This document shows, piece by piece, positions 1 through 8,445 of a stretch of DNA of 64,000 nt. Within the stretch, counting starts at the first letter, position 1. Every line of letters begins with the position of its first letter. The translations under genes were made by a program, and so were the position numbers. The stretch spans positions 310,001-374,000 of the forward strand of contig NZ_KB898185.1 of the NCBI RefSeq assembly GCF_000377505.1. Reading direction: 5' to 3'. This DNA is from Paenibacillus massiliensis 2301065 = DSM 16942 (lineage in GTDB: Bacteria; Bacillota; Bacilli; Paenibacillales; Paenibacillaceae). The notes beneath the pieces were generated by a model, which was not told where the DNA came from, did no database searches, and worked only from the letters and a program-made list of their open reading frames with translations.

Positions 1-693
1 AATCTTACTTTTCATGGGCACTCTTGCATTCAAATCTCGGACAAGGAGCACTCGATCATCATCGACCCATTCCTGAGCGGTAACCCTGCTGCCAAGACTA
101 AGCCAGAGGACATCCAGGCTGAATATATTTTACTTACACACGGGCACACAGATCACACCGCTGATGCAGAAGCGATCGCTAGAGCTAACGATGCGACGAT
201 CATCGCCACTTTTGAGCTTGCTACATACTACTCCTGGAAAGGACTGAAGACGATCGGAATGAACATGGGTGGCACTGTGGATCTCGGATTTGCGACAGCC
301 AAGCTTGTTCACGCGTTCCACAGCTCATCAATCGTATCGGATGATTCCCAGAGCATTGTGTATGCAGGCATGCCCGGTGGATTTATCATCGACTGGAACG
401 GAACTACACTTTATCATGCCGGAGATACCTCCTTGTTCGGTGATTTGAAAATGTTCGGCGAGCTTCACGATATTGATTATGCGATACTACCGATCGGTGA
501 TTTCTATACCATGGGACCCAAGGATGCTCTGATTGCGGCCAAGTGGCTACAAGCCAAAAACGTGATCCCGGTTCATCACAGCACATTCCCAGGCATCGTT
601 CAGGATGCTGTCGCCTTCGTCTCTCAGCTGAAGGAGCAAGGAGTCGGAGGTTTTGCACTTCAGCCTGGGGATCAGCTTACTCTTGAGAAATAA
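1..693 (+). CDS. Metallo-beta-lactamase-fold metal-dependent hydrolase (UPF0173/YtkL type), 5' partial
   Basis: The reading frame is open from the first base of the window, so the start lies upstream. Read in frame 1 it shows an early FHGHSC segment and then THGHTDHTADA, the HxHxDH zinc-binding signature of the metallo-beta-lactamase fold. Further conserved elements follow: YHAGDT, the usual Asp-containing metal motif, and PVHHSTFP near the C-terminus. About 230 codons are present, close to the whole length of the family (roughly 225-230 residues), so only a few N-terminal residues seem to be missing. The cytoplasmic enzyme family has no firmly assigned substrate. The next gene is on the other strand, and the two converge on a shared terminator. 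Confidence 0.88.
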   Translation, partial: NLTFHGHSCIQISDKEHSIIIDPFLSGNPAAKTKPEDIQAEYILLTHGHTDHTADAEAIARANDATIIATFELATYYSWKGLKTIGMNMGGTVDLGFATAKLVHAFHSSSIVSDDSQSIVYAGMPGGFIIDWNGTTLYHAGDTSLFGDLKMFGELHDIDYAILPIGDFYTMGPKDALIAAKWLQAKNVIPVHHSTFPGIVQDAVAFVSQLKEQGVGGFALQPGDQLTLEK

Positions 694-790
694 TGCTTGA
701 TGCTGAACATGGAATCTGAGCGAAGAGCTTGAACGTGGAAATCGAGCTATCTTTAAGCCCTTGTGACTGACCTCGCTAAATAAATGAATA

Positions 791-840
791 AGCCCACCAT
801 CTATCTAGAGGCAAATTGACTCTAATATAGATGATGGGCT
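791..840. terminator. Bidirectional intrinsic terminator between converging genes
   Basis: A near-perfect inverted repeat has arms AGCCCACCATCTAT and ATAGATGATGGGCT. It lies between the stop of the YtkL-type gene and the stop of the anti-sigma gene. T-rich sequence on the right and A-rich sequence on the left fit termination in both directions. Confidence 0.8.
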
Positions 841-882
841 ACTTATTGTTATATCAGGCTGTTCAGGAATGAACTCTGATCA

Positions 883-2415
883 TCAATCCTGCATATCCAG
901 CTTTTCAAGCCTCAGCTTCATCGACTGACCGACAGCAATCTGCTTCCGCTCACCGATCAGTTCTATCTGATACGCAGGCTGCTGCTGTGCCATGAGAGAG
1001 ACCTCGTATTCCTCTTGCCCCTCCTTCGCCCAGAGCTCTCCCCTGCGATATCCCTCCTGTCCAATATATAGCCGCTGATACAGCTGCTCGTCCTTCAATA
1101 CCTCGGCTACATAGGATGGTATGCTGAAGCGCACGTTCTGGAGCTGGTCTGCTTGCTGTAGAATGTCCAGGTCCAAGAATCCATCCGCATAGCTCGCTCC
1201 GGTAATCGCCAGTTCTTGGCCATTCATGGTGACCCTAGAAGGCCAGGACTGATCCATAGATAGCTCCAAGCCGCGACGTTCGCTGATCAACAACTCGTCC
1301 ACTTGCAGCTTCAGCTCCCTAACCTTCGGATTAAAATAGGGAGAGGAAGTAAATACAAGCCGGATTGTACCTGATCCATTACGTCCTTCTTGCTCATACA
1401 GCGGAAAGTAAGTATCCAGCGGATATTCCTTTCCCTGATCATCTATGAGATGAATTGCCGGATCGGAATGACTGGTATCGAGAATGAAGCCTTCCTGGTC
1501 ATCCAACGCCAGGTCCACATACGTATTCAGGGGTGTCATCGTGACCTTGTTTACCGCTAAGGAGCTCACACCATCAATACCATCTAGCTTCAAGCTTTCG
1601 TTCATGGTGAATGTCCGGTCCGGCTGCCACTTAGACTTATCGAACTGTACGCTGAGCTCATGCTTTTCTGGCAAGTGGCTGCTGTAATCTGGACCTGATT
1701 GAATATAGAAGGCGAACCTTAATTCATGTGGAGCCGCCGCAAGGAAAGCTGCTACCTCCGCTGGTGTAACCTCCGTCTCTGAGGTGATGACCATGACTGG
1801 CTCACGGCGATCCTCAATCGTGACATGCACTATACCGTTACCGATTCCCGGGAAATCCAGACTTGCTGCGTGATAGCTCACTTGGGCGGGATCGACTCCA
1901 CGGGTACCATCCGGATAAGTAATCAGATGTCGCTGTAGCTCATCCGAACTGATGAATACCTTATAATAGAGCCTCTCGCTCGTCAGGTACACATCACCGA
2001 TCCCAACCTTGACGTCACCGAACTGCTCCATAACTGGCGTTGAAGGCTGGTATCCGTGCTGTTGCGCATTGTCGATGCCATCCAAGCCTCGCTGTGAGCT
2101 CAACCATTCGGAAGCGGCAGTGAAGCCGGGGATATGATTCATTACACTCGCGAAGGCTGGCGAGAACTGTGCGGTTAGCAGACTGAGTGTGACTGCCCCG
2201 ACAATGCCTGCTGCCAATCCTGCATATAGCATTCTGCCACGACCTCGGGATCGTCTGTGAGTCACGGAATGATTAACCGAAGCATCCGAGCGGACAGCCT
2301 GCGTGCCGATATTCCGTGCAAATTGGTGAAGGGACTCCGGTGCGCTTATGGTAGCCAGAGATGCTTGCAGCTCTTCTCGTAGCATTTGATCCTCAATAGA
2401 TGACTTCTTATACAT
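883..2415 (-). CDS. DUF4179-type anti-sigma factor partner of an ECF sigma factor
   Basis: This 510-residue protein has a short cytoplasmic N-terminus, one membrane segment at about residues 63-90 (rich in Leu, Ala and Gly after SRGRGRM), and a long extracytoplasmic region of beta-rich repeats. This is the layout of DUF4179 proteins that sit beside ECF sigma genes in Bacillaceae and Paenibacillaceae. Its start overlaps the end of the upstream sigma-factor gene by 8 bases, so the two are translationally coupled. By inference the cytoplasmic tail holds the sigma factor and the external part senses an envelope signal; the signal cannot be read from the sequence. No catalytic motif was seen. Confidence 0.8.
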   Translation of the reverse strand: MYKKSSIEDQMLREELQASLATISAPESLHQFARNIGTQAVRSDASVNHSVTHRRSRGRGRMLYAGLAAGIVGAVTLSLLTAQFSPAFASVMNHIPGFTAASEWLSSQRGLDGIDNAQQHGYQPSTPVMEQFGDVKVGIGDVYLTSERLYYKVFISSDELQRHLITYPDGTRGVDPAQVSYHAASLDFPGIGNGIVHVTIEDRREPVMVITSETEVTPAEVAAFLAAAPHELRFAFYIQSGPDYSSHLPEKHELSVQFDKSKWQPDRTFTMNESLKLDGIDGVSSLAVNKVTMTPLNTYVDLALDDQEGFILDTSHSDPAIHLIDDQGKEYPLDTYFPLYEQEGRNGSGTIRLVFTSSPYFNPKVRELKLQVDELLISERRGLELSMDQSWPSRVTMNGQELAITGASYADGFLDLDILQQADQLQNVRFSIPSYVAEVLKDEQLYQRLYIGQEGYRRGELWAKEGQEEYEVSLMAQQQPAYQIELIGERKQIAVGQSMKLRLEKLDMQD

Positions 2416-2974
2416 TATAGGTCACCTGCCTTTCATTAGAATTCTCATACTGCTGAAGCAGCTTCAACCTGGCTGTGTGAAGCCTAGATTTGACCGTCCC
2501 GGGCTTCAGCCTAAGGAGCTGTGCGATCTCGTTGATCGACATCTCCTCATAATAATGTAGAACGATAACGGTTCGATGACGAATGTCCAAGGACATCACC
2601 TGCTGCAGGAGATGGGTGTGCTTTTCCTTTTGCAGCAGAGCCTCCATCGGCTGAGCCTGTTCGTCTGGTGGGTCCGTACCCTCAAGGTGATCTGTCCGTT
2701 GGACTTGCTTAGCTCTCACTCTCGCGAGATCCAGTGCCCGTGAAGCTGCGAGCTGCTTGAACCAAGCGCCGAAATTGCGAATTTCCTTTCCTAGCATGAT
2801 GGATTGATAGGCCTCCAGCATACTATTCTGCAGCGCATCCTCCGCCAGGTGCGTCGAATGCAGAATAACAACTGCCGTACTATATGCCCGATCGAGATGA
2901 GGCTTGACTAGCTCGTAAAATGCATCCTTGTCGCCGTGTCGACACTTCAGTAGCCACTGCTGTTCATTGTGCAT
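2408..2974 (-). CDS. ECF-type RNA polymerase sigma factor
   Basis: The 188-residue protein has the two-domain layout of group IV sigma factors. Region 2 (about residues 10-80) carries AEDALQNSMLEAYQSI. Region 4 (about 120-175) has a helix-turn-helix with the pattern RTVIVLHYYEEMSINEIAQ followed by GTVKSRLHTARLKL. It is the first gene of a two-gene unit whose second gene is the membrane anti-sigma factor. A possible self-recognised promoter lies 37 bases upstream (TGAACC, 16 bases, CGCCTA). The linker between regions 2 and 4 (about residues 85-110) is long and hydrophilic. Confidence 0.9.
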   Translation of the reverse strand: MHNEQQWLLKCRHGDKDAFYELVKPHLDRAYSTAVVILHSTHLAEDALQNSMLEAYQSIMLGKEIRNFGAWFKQLAASRALDLARVRAKQVQRTDHLEGTDPPDEQAQPMEALLQKEKHTHLLQQVMSLDIRHRTVIVLHYYEEMSINEIAQLLRLKPGTVKSRLHTARLKLLQQYENSNERQVTYNV

Positions 2975-3010
2975 GTTGTGATCACATCCTAAGTCTATTT
3001 CTTTATGATA

Positions 3011-3038
3011 TAGGCGAAATGAAGCTCACATCGGTTCA
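3011..3038 (-). promoter_or_regulatory. Candidate ECF autoregulatory promoter
   Basis: On the minus strand TGAACC (3038-3033) is separated by exactly 16 bases from CGCCTA (3016-3011). This resembles the TGAAC...CGTC/CGTA pattern of ECF-dependent promoters, and the -10 element is 37 bases from the sigma-factor start codon. Only one site is present, so this is suggestive. Confidence 0.4.
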
Positions 3039-3116
3039 TTTTTTTGAGAATCTAACTAGACATATATAACCATCAAGACATTATAACTCAGCCTATAGCA
3101 AGAATACGTCTGATAC

Positions 3117-3140
3117 AAAAAAGGACGGCATTTGCCGTCC
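3117..3140 (-). terminator. Intrinsic terminator of the M50 protease gene
   Basis: On the minus strand GGACGGC and GCCGTCC form a 7-bp stem with a short loop, followed by six T residues. It lies just downstream of the M50 protease stop codon. Confidence 0.85.
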
Positions 3141-3171
3141 CATTGTCCTGAATCTAGTTATAGATGCTCTA

Positions 3172-4245
3172 TCACGTTAAATTGCTATATTCGTGGGTAA
3201 GGTACATCATTCCTGCAAGGAAAGCTGCGAGTACTACATACCCGATTCCGAATTTCCAACGCGTAGCGGCAGGCACCTCGTAGTAGGCATCGTTCTCATA
3301 GAGAGCGGAATCCACCTGACAGTGCACACGCAAATACATGCCATCCTCCTTCGGGACCTGCTCTATGCTGGTCGTATAGACCTGCTTCACAATACCCTGT
3401 TGCTTGAGAGGAATCGTGCCCTCAAGCTCCATACTATCCCACCGTAATTTGACGAATTGCTGCCCATCGAGGGTACTATATGTCGTCCAATCCAGCCCAC
3501 GTCGATGATGTGGCCCAGGTAGCGGAAAGCCTTGATCCAGCAGGTGCTGAACCGGGATCAGGAAGCTGTCCTTATCCTCCAGATCAATCTCATTCTTCTC
3601 TTTCTTGATATACTTCTTATATAAATCATAAGCAAAGAGAGCCCAAATGATAAAGAACAGGAAGGATTTCAAATAAATAATAACTACAAGTCCCCCAATA
3701 AGACCAATCAGCCATAGCCAACGAGTTACTGCTGTAGCAATTCGTCCCCCATCCAGCGGGTGAATAGGCAGCAGATTAATCAGATTCAGAAAAAAGCCCA
3801 CATAGGCAATCGCATAGAGCAACTGGTGATCAAGGATATGAGCCAGAGCGAATACAGCCAGAGCCCCTACCGTTCCCCAGAGCGGACCGCCAAAAGCCAT
3901 ATAAGCTTCAGTGGCAGCATCACGGGGATGACGCCGCATATTAATCAGCGCCCCTACGAATGGAATAAATACCGGTGCTGATACCGGAAGTCCTTTACGC
4001 TTGGCTGCAATGACATGCCCCAGTTCATGTATGAACAGCAGCAGTACAAAGCCAGCTGCAAAGCCCCATGGATACAACAAAGCATACGCTCCGATCGAGG
4101 CTGCCATGGATACCAGAGCTCCGCCGAATTTACCCAGCTTGAACAGCGCGAGTAGAGACTTCCCTTTAGCTAGGATAAATACAGCAAGCGCGCCAAGCTG
4201 AAGCCATGTCGAGCCTGTCTTCCTTGTTTCCTGCTTCAAGTCCAT
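3172..4245 (-). CDS. Site-2-protease-type membrane metalloprotease (M50)
   Basis: An intramembrane zinc metalloprotease of about 357 residues. It has FIHELGH, the HExxH zinc site, in a hydrophobic segment near residue 75. The third-ligand motif NLLPIHPLDGGR, which matches the N-x-x-P-x-x-x-L-D-G-G pattern, is near residue 160. Several other hydrophobic segments surround these, including one at the C-terminus (about 335-352) after a soluble domain that contains KKYIKKEKNE. A GTG and the ATG three bases later can both start the frame. The GGGAAAGGA ribosome binding site spaces better to the ATG (5 bases), which is used here. The gene is monocistronic with its own terminator. The substrate is unknown. 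Confidence 0.85.
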   Translation of the reverse strand: MDLKQETRKTGSTWLQLGALAVFILAKGKSLLALFKLGKFGGALVSMAASIGAYALLYPWGFAAGFVLLLFIHELGHVIAAKRKGLPVSAPVFIPFVGALINMRRHPRDAATEAYMAFGGPLWGTVGALAVFALAHILDHQLLYAIAYVGFFLNLINLLPIHPLDGGRIATAVTRWLWLIGLIGGLVVIIYLKSFLFFIIWALFAYDLYKKYIKKEKNEIDLEDKDSFLIPVQHLLDQGFPLPGPHHRRGLDWTTYSTLDGQQFVKLRWDSMELEGTIPLKQQGIVKQVYTTSIEQVPKEDGMYLRVHCQVDSALYENDAYYEVPAATRWKFGIGYVVLAAFLAGMMYLTHEYSNLT

Positions 4246-4362
4246 CACATTCCTTTCCCGGGTGTAACCAATTATTGCTATCTGATTATTAAAACCCAGG
4301 AAAAGTATCTATGTCAAATGCTGTGAAATATGGCTACGCGAGCTTCACAAATTACACACGGT

Positions 4363-5547
4363 TTAAGCCTCGTTAAGTGCGCGTACCAAAGCCTGCAAAT
4401 TATCCTTCATAATCGAGAGGTAATCACGATTGTTCTGCTCATCCTCAGCCGTCAGCCCTTCAAGTGGATTCAGCACATCGGTCTTGGCCCCCACCTCATC
4501 GGCAATCGTCTGTGCGATCTTCGGATCTACCAGCGTCTCGAAGAAGATCGTCTTCACCTGATGCTCTCGCGCAAAGCTTACAACCTCTGCCATCTGACCC
4601 GGGGAAGGCTCTTGCTCCGGAGACAGACCAGAGATCGGCACCTGCACCAATCCGTACTGTTGAGCCAGATAAGCGAACGCAGCATGCTGGGTCACAAATT
4701 CCTTCCGCTTGGCCTGCTGGAGCTGGGCGCTAAACTCTTTATCGAGCTCCTGCAGCTTGGCTACATAGGCAGCCGCATTCTTCTCATAGTCTGCTTGATG
4801 AGCCGGGTCCTTGCTGATCAGTCCATCGCGGATGGCCTCTACCTGCTTTTGAGCCAGCGCTGGACTCAACCATACATGCGGATCAAGGGCGTAATCATGA
4901 TGATGGCCTTCTGCCCCGTGCTCATGATCGTGGCCGTGCTCTTCTGCACCTTCAGATGCATGATCATGGGCTTCAGTCGCTGCTGCTTCAGCTCCGTGAT
5001 CATGCCCATGCTCTGCCGCATCATGTGAAGTCTCTGCCTCGTGATCATGGTCATGAGTATGCTCTGCTGTAGACTCCGCACTGTGCTCATGATCGTGCGC
5101 GTCACTTCCCTCGCCCTCATGATCATGCTCTTCTCCTTCTGTACCTTCCATCAATTGCAGTCCATGGCTCGCCTCCACGACAACACGCTTATCGTTCGCT
5201 GTGCTCTCCAGTGCCTGCTCAGCCCAGCCTTCCACAATACCGTTATATACGAAGACATCAGCCTCCTGAATCTTCGCCATCTCCTTGGCACTTGGCTCCC
5301 AATCATGCGGCTCCGTACCGCTCGGAACGAGCATCGTTACGTCAGCGTGCTCTCCAGCTACCTGCCTTGTAAATTCATACATCGGGTAGAAGGTCGTGAC
5401 GACCTTAATTGCAGCAGTATCATTTCCTGCATTTCCGGCTTCTGGTGTGTCACCACTCGTCGTACCGGCGGTATTAGAACCGCAGCCTGTCAGAATTAAT
5501 GCTGCACCCGCAGCGGTAATAAATGATTTTTTCAACCATGAGTTCAT
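4363..5547 (-). CDS. znuA: Zinc ABC transporter substrate-binding lipoprotein
   Basis: This 394-residue protein begins with a lipoprotein signal (LILTGCGS, lipidated Cys at residue 22). It follows the cluster A-I zinc-binding protein pattern: TFYPMYEF, EPHDWEPS (His81), DPHVWLSP (His224), TQHAAFAYL, and FFETLVDPK near the end. These supply the metal ligands. Between residues 141 and 217 lies an unusually long low-complexity loop rich in His, Asp and Glu, with 22 histidines, as known for ZnuA/AdcA proteins but longer than most. It would bind zinc outside the cell and pass it to the permease. The gene follows znuB on the same strand after 162 bases that hold a repeat-like sequence. Confidence 0.93.
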   Translation of the reverse strand: MNSWLKKSFITAAGAALILTGCGSNTAGTTSGDTPEAGNAGNDTAAIKVVTTFYPMYEFTRQVAGEHADVTMLVPSGTEPHDWEPSAKEMAKIQEADVFVYNGIVEGWAEQALESTANDKRVVVEASHGLQLMEGTEGEEHDHEGEGSDAHDHEHSAESTAEHTHDHDHEAETSHDAAEHGHDHGAEAAATEAHDHASEGAEEHGHDHEHGAEGHHHDYALDPHVWLSPALAQKQVEAIRDGLISKDPAHQADYEKNAAAYVAKLQELDKEFSAQLQQAKRKEFVTQHAAFAYLAQQYGLVQVPISGLSPEQEPSPGQMAEVVSFAREHQVKTIFFETLVDPKIAQTIADEVGAKTDVLNPLEGLTAEDEQNNRDYLSIMKDNLQALVRALNEA

Positions 5548-5587
5548 AATTCGATCTCCTTTGCGTTATATATAGACTTTCTTCACC

Positions 5588-5680
5588 AGCAACTTGACCA
5601 GATAAAATATAGTGTAGAGCCGCTGTCCTTTAACGGTTACGCTTCTCAGGCCATTCAACCTGAAATGATTCGGGGAGCGT
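5588..5680. repeat. Degenerate copy of a dispersed intergenic repeat
   Basis: The stretch CTTGACCAGATAAAAT, then GTGTAGAGCCGCTG, and later CCTGAAATGATTCGG matches, with small differences, the element at 23413-23545 in the same order. It sits between znuB and znuA. The right end is not preserved. Confidence 0.45.
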
Positions 5681-5709
5681 GGTCGCTCTGAGCATTAACG
5701 CGCTGATCA

Positions 5710-6612
5710 TTAACGCTCTGCCGTTTCACGAACCTCCTGTGTACGAGCAGATACGTATGCCCGGATTGGCCCGGCTTCTGGTACCGACTTACTAGTGAGA
5801 CTCTTGCTGAGCATCCGAATCAGCTTCTTGACCGAAATGCCCGTAATCAGAAAGAGCAGCAGCACGAAAGCAATCGTACCTCCTGGTGGTGTACTGAACT
5901 CATAGGATGCCGTCAGTCCAGTGAAGACACCTGTCAGCCCAATGATCATGGCAATGACTAATGCTGACTGAAAGCCTGGGGCAATACGGATCGCAAGGGC
6001 CGCAGGTAGGACAATCAGCGCAGACACCAGCAATACACCAACAATTGGCATGGCTGCGGCCACAATCATCCCGGTAAGCACACTGAAGCTATAAGAGATA
6101 AGATTTACAGGCAGCCCACTAGTTCTAGCGGTCTCCTCATCGAAGGTGATCAGATAGAGCGGTCTGCGGAACACAAAGAAGTACAGCCCTCCAACGACAG
6201 CGACGAACAACATCAGGAACAGCTCCGTGCTGTTAACGGCTACGACCGAGCCGAATAGATAGGAGGAGAAGCTTTTACTAATCTTCTGATCCAGACTCAT
6301 GATAATGACAGCCGATGATAGTCCACCTACCATAATGATGGCGATGGATATCTCACTGTAGGCTTTATAGAATTTCCGTACAAATTCGACTATGAACGCC
6401 CCTAGCACCGCGATTAGAAATCCACTGATGGTAGGATTCATTTGCAAATACGCTCCACCAGCAATCCCTGCTAGCGATACATGCGAGAGCATATCCGCCA
6501 TAAGCGCCTGACGCCGCAGCATCAGATACACACCAAGCACTGAGGCTACTAGTGCAATGAGCCCACCGGCGTAAAATGCCCTCTGCATGAAGTCGTAGTG
6601 CAGCATTTCCAT
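5710..6612 (-). CDS. znuB: Zinc ABC transporter permease
   Basis: A 300-residue integral membrane protein with about eight hydrophobic segments, of the ABC-3 permease family that carries zinc or manganese. Recognisable features are the N-terminal MLHYDFMQRAFYAGGL with RRQALMADMLSHVSLAG (the coupling region facing the ATPase), and TPPGGTIAF in the C-terminal third. The start is set by AAAGGAGG seven bases before ATG. It overlaps the 3' end of znuC by 64 bases and is therefore coupled to it. Zinc rather than manganese is inferred from the neighbouring zur gene, the Zur boxes and the His-rich binding protein. Confidence 0.9.
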   Translation of the reverse strand: MEMLHYDFMQRAFYAGGLIALVASVLGVYLMLRRQALMADMLSHVSLAGIAGGAYLQMNPTISGFLIAVLGAFIVEFVRKFYKAYSEISIAIIMVGGLSSAVIIMSLDQKISKSFSSYLFGSVVAVNSTELFLMLFVAVVGGLYFFVFRRPLYLITFDEETARTSGLPVNLISYSFSVLTGMIVAAAMPIVGVLLVSALIVLPAALAIRIAPGFQSALVIAMIIGLTGVFTGLTASYEFSTPPGGTIAFVLLLFLITGISVKKLIRMLSKSLTSKSVPEAGPIRAYVSARTQEVRETAER

Positions 6613-7265
6613 CCTCCATCCTCCTTTCGCTCCAGCTCGATTAGCCGATCAATATATGGCTCTACCTCAGACAGTCCATGAGTCACCATCACCACAGTCC
6701 GTCCGTGCTCCTTGACCTGATGATCAAGCAGCTCATAAAAGCCTTCTCGACTCGCCTGATCCATGCCTGTTGTCGGCTCATCCAGCACAAGTAGATCCGG
6801 CTCCTGAGCCAGCGCCCGTGCAATGCAAATCCGCTGCTTCTGTCCCCCGGACAGCTCGCCAATTTTACGTTGACGCAGCTCCCACATGCCTACTTGTCGC
6901 AATGCAGCTTCAGTCAGTTGCTCATCTCTGAGCTGAAGTCGCCGCAGCCACGAGCCCGTCGCATGCCGGCCTGAGCGTACGAATTCAAATACCGAGCTGG
7001 GGAAGCCGCTGTTGAATGCGGCAATCTGCTGTGGGACATAACCAATAACCAGCTTCTGTCCTTCCTTATTCTTCGTGGTCAGATATACATTGCCGCTCCA
7101 TGGCTTCAACAGACCAAGCATCAGCTTCAGCAGCGTAGACTTTGAGGCTCCGTTCGGCCCGGTGACAGCAACCATCTCACCACTATGTATCTCTAGCGTA
7201 GCCTGCTCCAGTGACGGCACATCATCATAGCCAAAGACTACATTTTCCAAAGAAGCTATTACCAT
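6549..7265 (-). CDS. znuC: Zinc ABC transporter ATP-binding protein
   Basis: The 238-residue ATPase shows a Walker A loop GPNGASKSTLL near residue 37, the signature LSGGQKQR near 140, Walker B LLVLDEPTTGMD, and the switch His in VVMVTHG. The Walker A glycine before the lysine is Ser (GASKS instead of GAGKS), a departure from the textbook motif. The last 25 or so residues overlap the beginning of znuB and are unlike a conserved tail. The gene has a strong AGGAGGG ribosome binding site. It is the first gene of the transport operon, directly downstream of two Zur-box-like palindromes. Confidence 0.92.
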   Translation of the reverse strand: MVIASLENVVFGYDDVPSLEQATLEIHSGEMVAVTGPNGASKSTLLKLMLGLLKPWSGNVYLTTKNKEGQKLVIGYVPQQIAAFNSGFPSSVFEFVRSGRHATGSWLRRLQLRDEQLTEAALRQVGMWELRQRKIGELSGGQKQRICIARALAQEPDLLVLDEPTTGMDQASREGFYELLDHQVKEHGRTVVMVTHGLSEVEPYIDRLIELERKEDGGWKCCTTTSCRGHFTPVGSLH

Positions 7266-7344
7266 GATACGTCCCTCCTGTCTCTATACGATTTGTCCTG
7301 CGTTACGCATTGAAGACTCCTCGTATCTCGCATCCAATCTATTA

Positions 7345-7365
7345 ATTATGTAATTATTACGATTA
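7345..7365. promoter_or_regulatory. Zur box 1 upstream of znuC
   Basis: The core palindrome GTAATTATTAC is extended on the right to ATTACGATTA, close to the Bacillus Zur box (TCGTAAT N ATTACGA). It lies 80 bases before the znuC start. Zinc-loaded Zur should bind here and repress uptake. Confidence 0.75.
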
Positions 7366-7417
7366 AACAAACTCAAAAAAATAAATGCCTTCCCAATAAT
7401 GGCAAAGTGCATTTCTA

Positions 7418-7438
7418 AAAACGTAATTATTACTAATA
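7418..7438. promoter_or_regulatory. Zur box 2 upstream of znuC
   Basis: A second identical GTAATTATTAC core occurs with its centre 73 bases from the first, or about seven helical turns. The 7266-7653 gap between zur and znuC otherwise holds only the zur terminator and no further gene. Confidence 0.7.
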
Positions 7439-7476
7439 GAGCATATCAGCTTTTAACTTTCAGGTCAACACTCATA

Positions 7477-7501
7477 GAAAAAGAGCGGCCACGATCCGCT
7501 C
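7477..7501 (-). terminator. Terminator downstream of zur
   Basis: On the minus strand a GAGCGG/CCGCTC stem is followed by five T residues. It separates the zur transcript from the znuCBA promoter region. Confidence 0.7.
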
Positions 7502-7653
7502 CTCCTCTATTCGTACCCTATTCACATCTCACATGTTTAAATGCCGTTATCTCGTTGCTAGCTGCAGTTGTGTACACAGCTGGAGCCTAAATTGCCTAGT
7601 TCTTTGCTTTGGAGAAATATCGACTCTGGACATATCAGAGCTATGAACTAATG

Positions 7654-8133
7654 TCAGGATTGAACCGGTGCTTGCTGACATTCCTCACATACCCCGTATA
7701 CCTCGAACCGATGGTTCACAATCTTGAAGGAGCCTGGCAGCTTGAGTGCTTGCTCCATCGGACAGTAATCGAAAGTAAGGGTCTTCTCACAGTTCACACA
7801 AATCAGATGGTGATGGTGATGCTCCGTGCAGCTGGCCCGGAATTTCAGACCGCCGTCCATAAAATAAAACTGCTCCAATGCGCCCATCTCGCTGAGCAGT
7901 CGCAAATTACGATATACCGTATCAAAGCTTACATTAGGATAAGGAACCGTCATCTGTTCATATACGTCCTTGGGCGACAGGTAGCCTTCCGCCTTCACGA
8001 AGATATCTGCAAGCTTGCGGCGCTGCTCTGTAATCCGCCACCCATGCTGGACCATGACATCAATGATATCCTCCACCGTCGGCTTATGACTATGATGTCC
8101 ACCCTGTGTGGATTGATGGTTGGCCTTTGTCAT
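7654..8133 (-). CDS. zur: Zinc uptake regulator, Fur family
   Basis: A 159-residue Fur-family repressor. The winged-helix part includes WRITEQRRKLADIF and FDTVYRNLRLLSEMG (the recognition helix, about residues 75-90). The dimer/metal part has the HHHHHLICVNCEKT segment and a C-terminal CEEC pair, the structural zinc Cys4 site. The His run before LICVNC matches the regulatory metal site. Its position next to znuCBA and the paired Zur boxes makes zinc the likely effector, rather than iron (Fur) or peroxide (PerR). The N-terminus carries a short extra His-rich stretch (GGHHSH). No clear Zur box was seen before its own start. Confidence 0.9.
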   Translation of the reverse strand: MTKANHQSTQGGHHSHKPTVEDIIDVMVQHGWRITEQRRKLADIFVKAEGYLSPKDVYEQMTVPYPNVSFDTVYRNLRLLSEMGALEQFYFMDGGLKFRASCTEHHHHHLICVNCEKTLTFDYCPMEQALKLPGSFKIVNHRFEVYGVCEECQQAPVQS

Positions 8134-8375
8134 GATGATCGTCCTTTCTTTACCCGAAATTCACAACCGGAGCTATGCCGTATCTGTCACGGGAAGCCCT
8201 GAAATCCAGACTTTGACCGGAACGCCCGGGATAAGTGACAAAATTGATGCTACTATTATTTTAACAGTAAAATCGACTTTTCGCCATCTATCCCCTTCTT
8301 TCAGCTCGTCTCCGATGCGATAAACTTTTCAATGTCGACATATTTACAAAATTTGGTATACATGCTATCTTTACT

Positions 8376-8391
8376 ATGAAAGCGCCACCAT
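8376..8391. promoter_or_regulatory. CcpA cre-like site upstream of the mannanase
   Basis: ATGAAAGCGCCACCAT matches the catabolite response element pattern WTGNAANCGNWNNCAW at 15 of 16 positions. It lies just after promoter-like sequence (TTTACA, 17 bases, TATCTT at 8343-8371) and 55 bases before the GH26 start, a position suited to transcription roadblock. The rest of the 8134-8445 gap shows nothing else clear. Confidence 0.6.
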
Positions 8392-8445
8392 GAGCTGAAG
8401 ATGCATAATTATTTTTCATATTTTACATGGAAAGGGACGATGTAA

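Noticed and set aside
5685..5715. CATTAACGC direct repeat around the znuB stop codon
   Set aside because: Two 9-base copies only, no symmetry or further copies found nearby. Probably chance.
6549..6619. Frameshift in znuC because its tail runs into znuB
   Set aside because: Both genes keep open frames with their own ribosome binding sites and all key motifs. A 64-base overlap is the simpler explanation.
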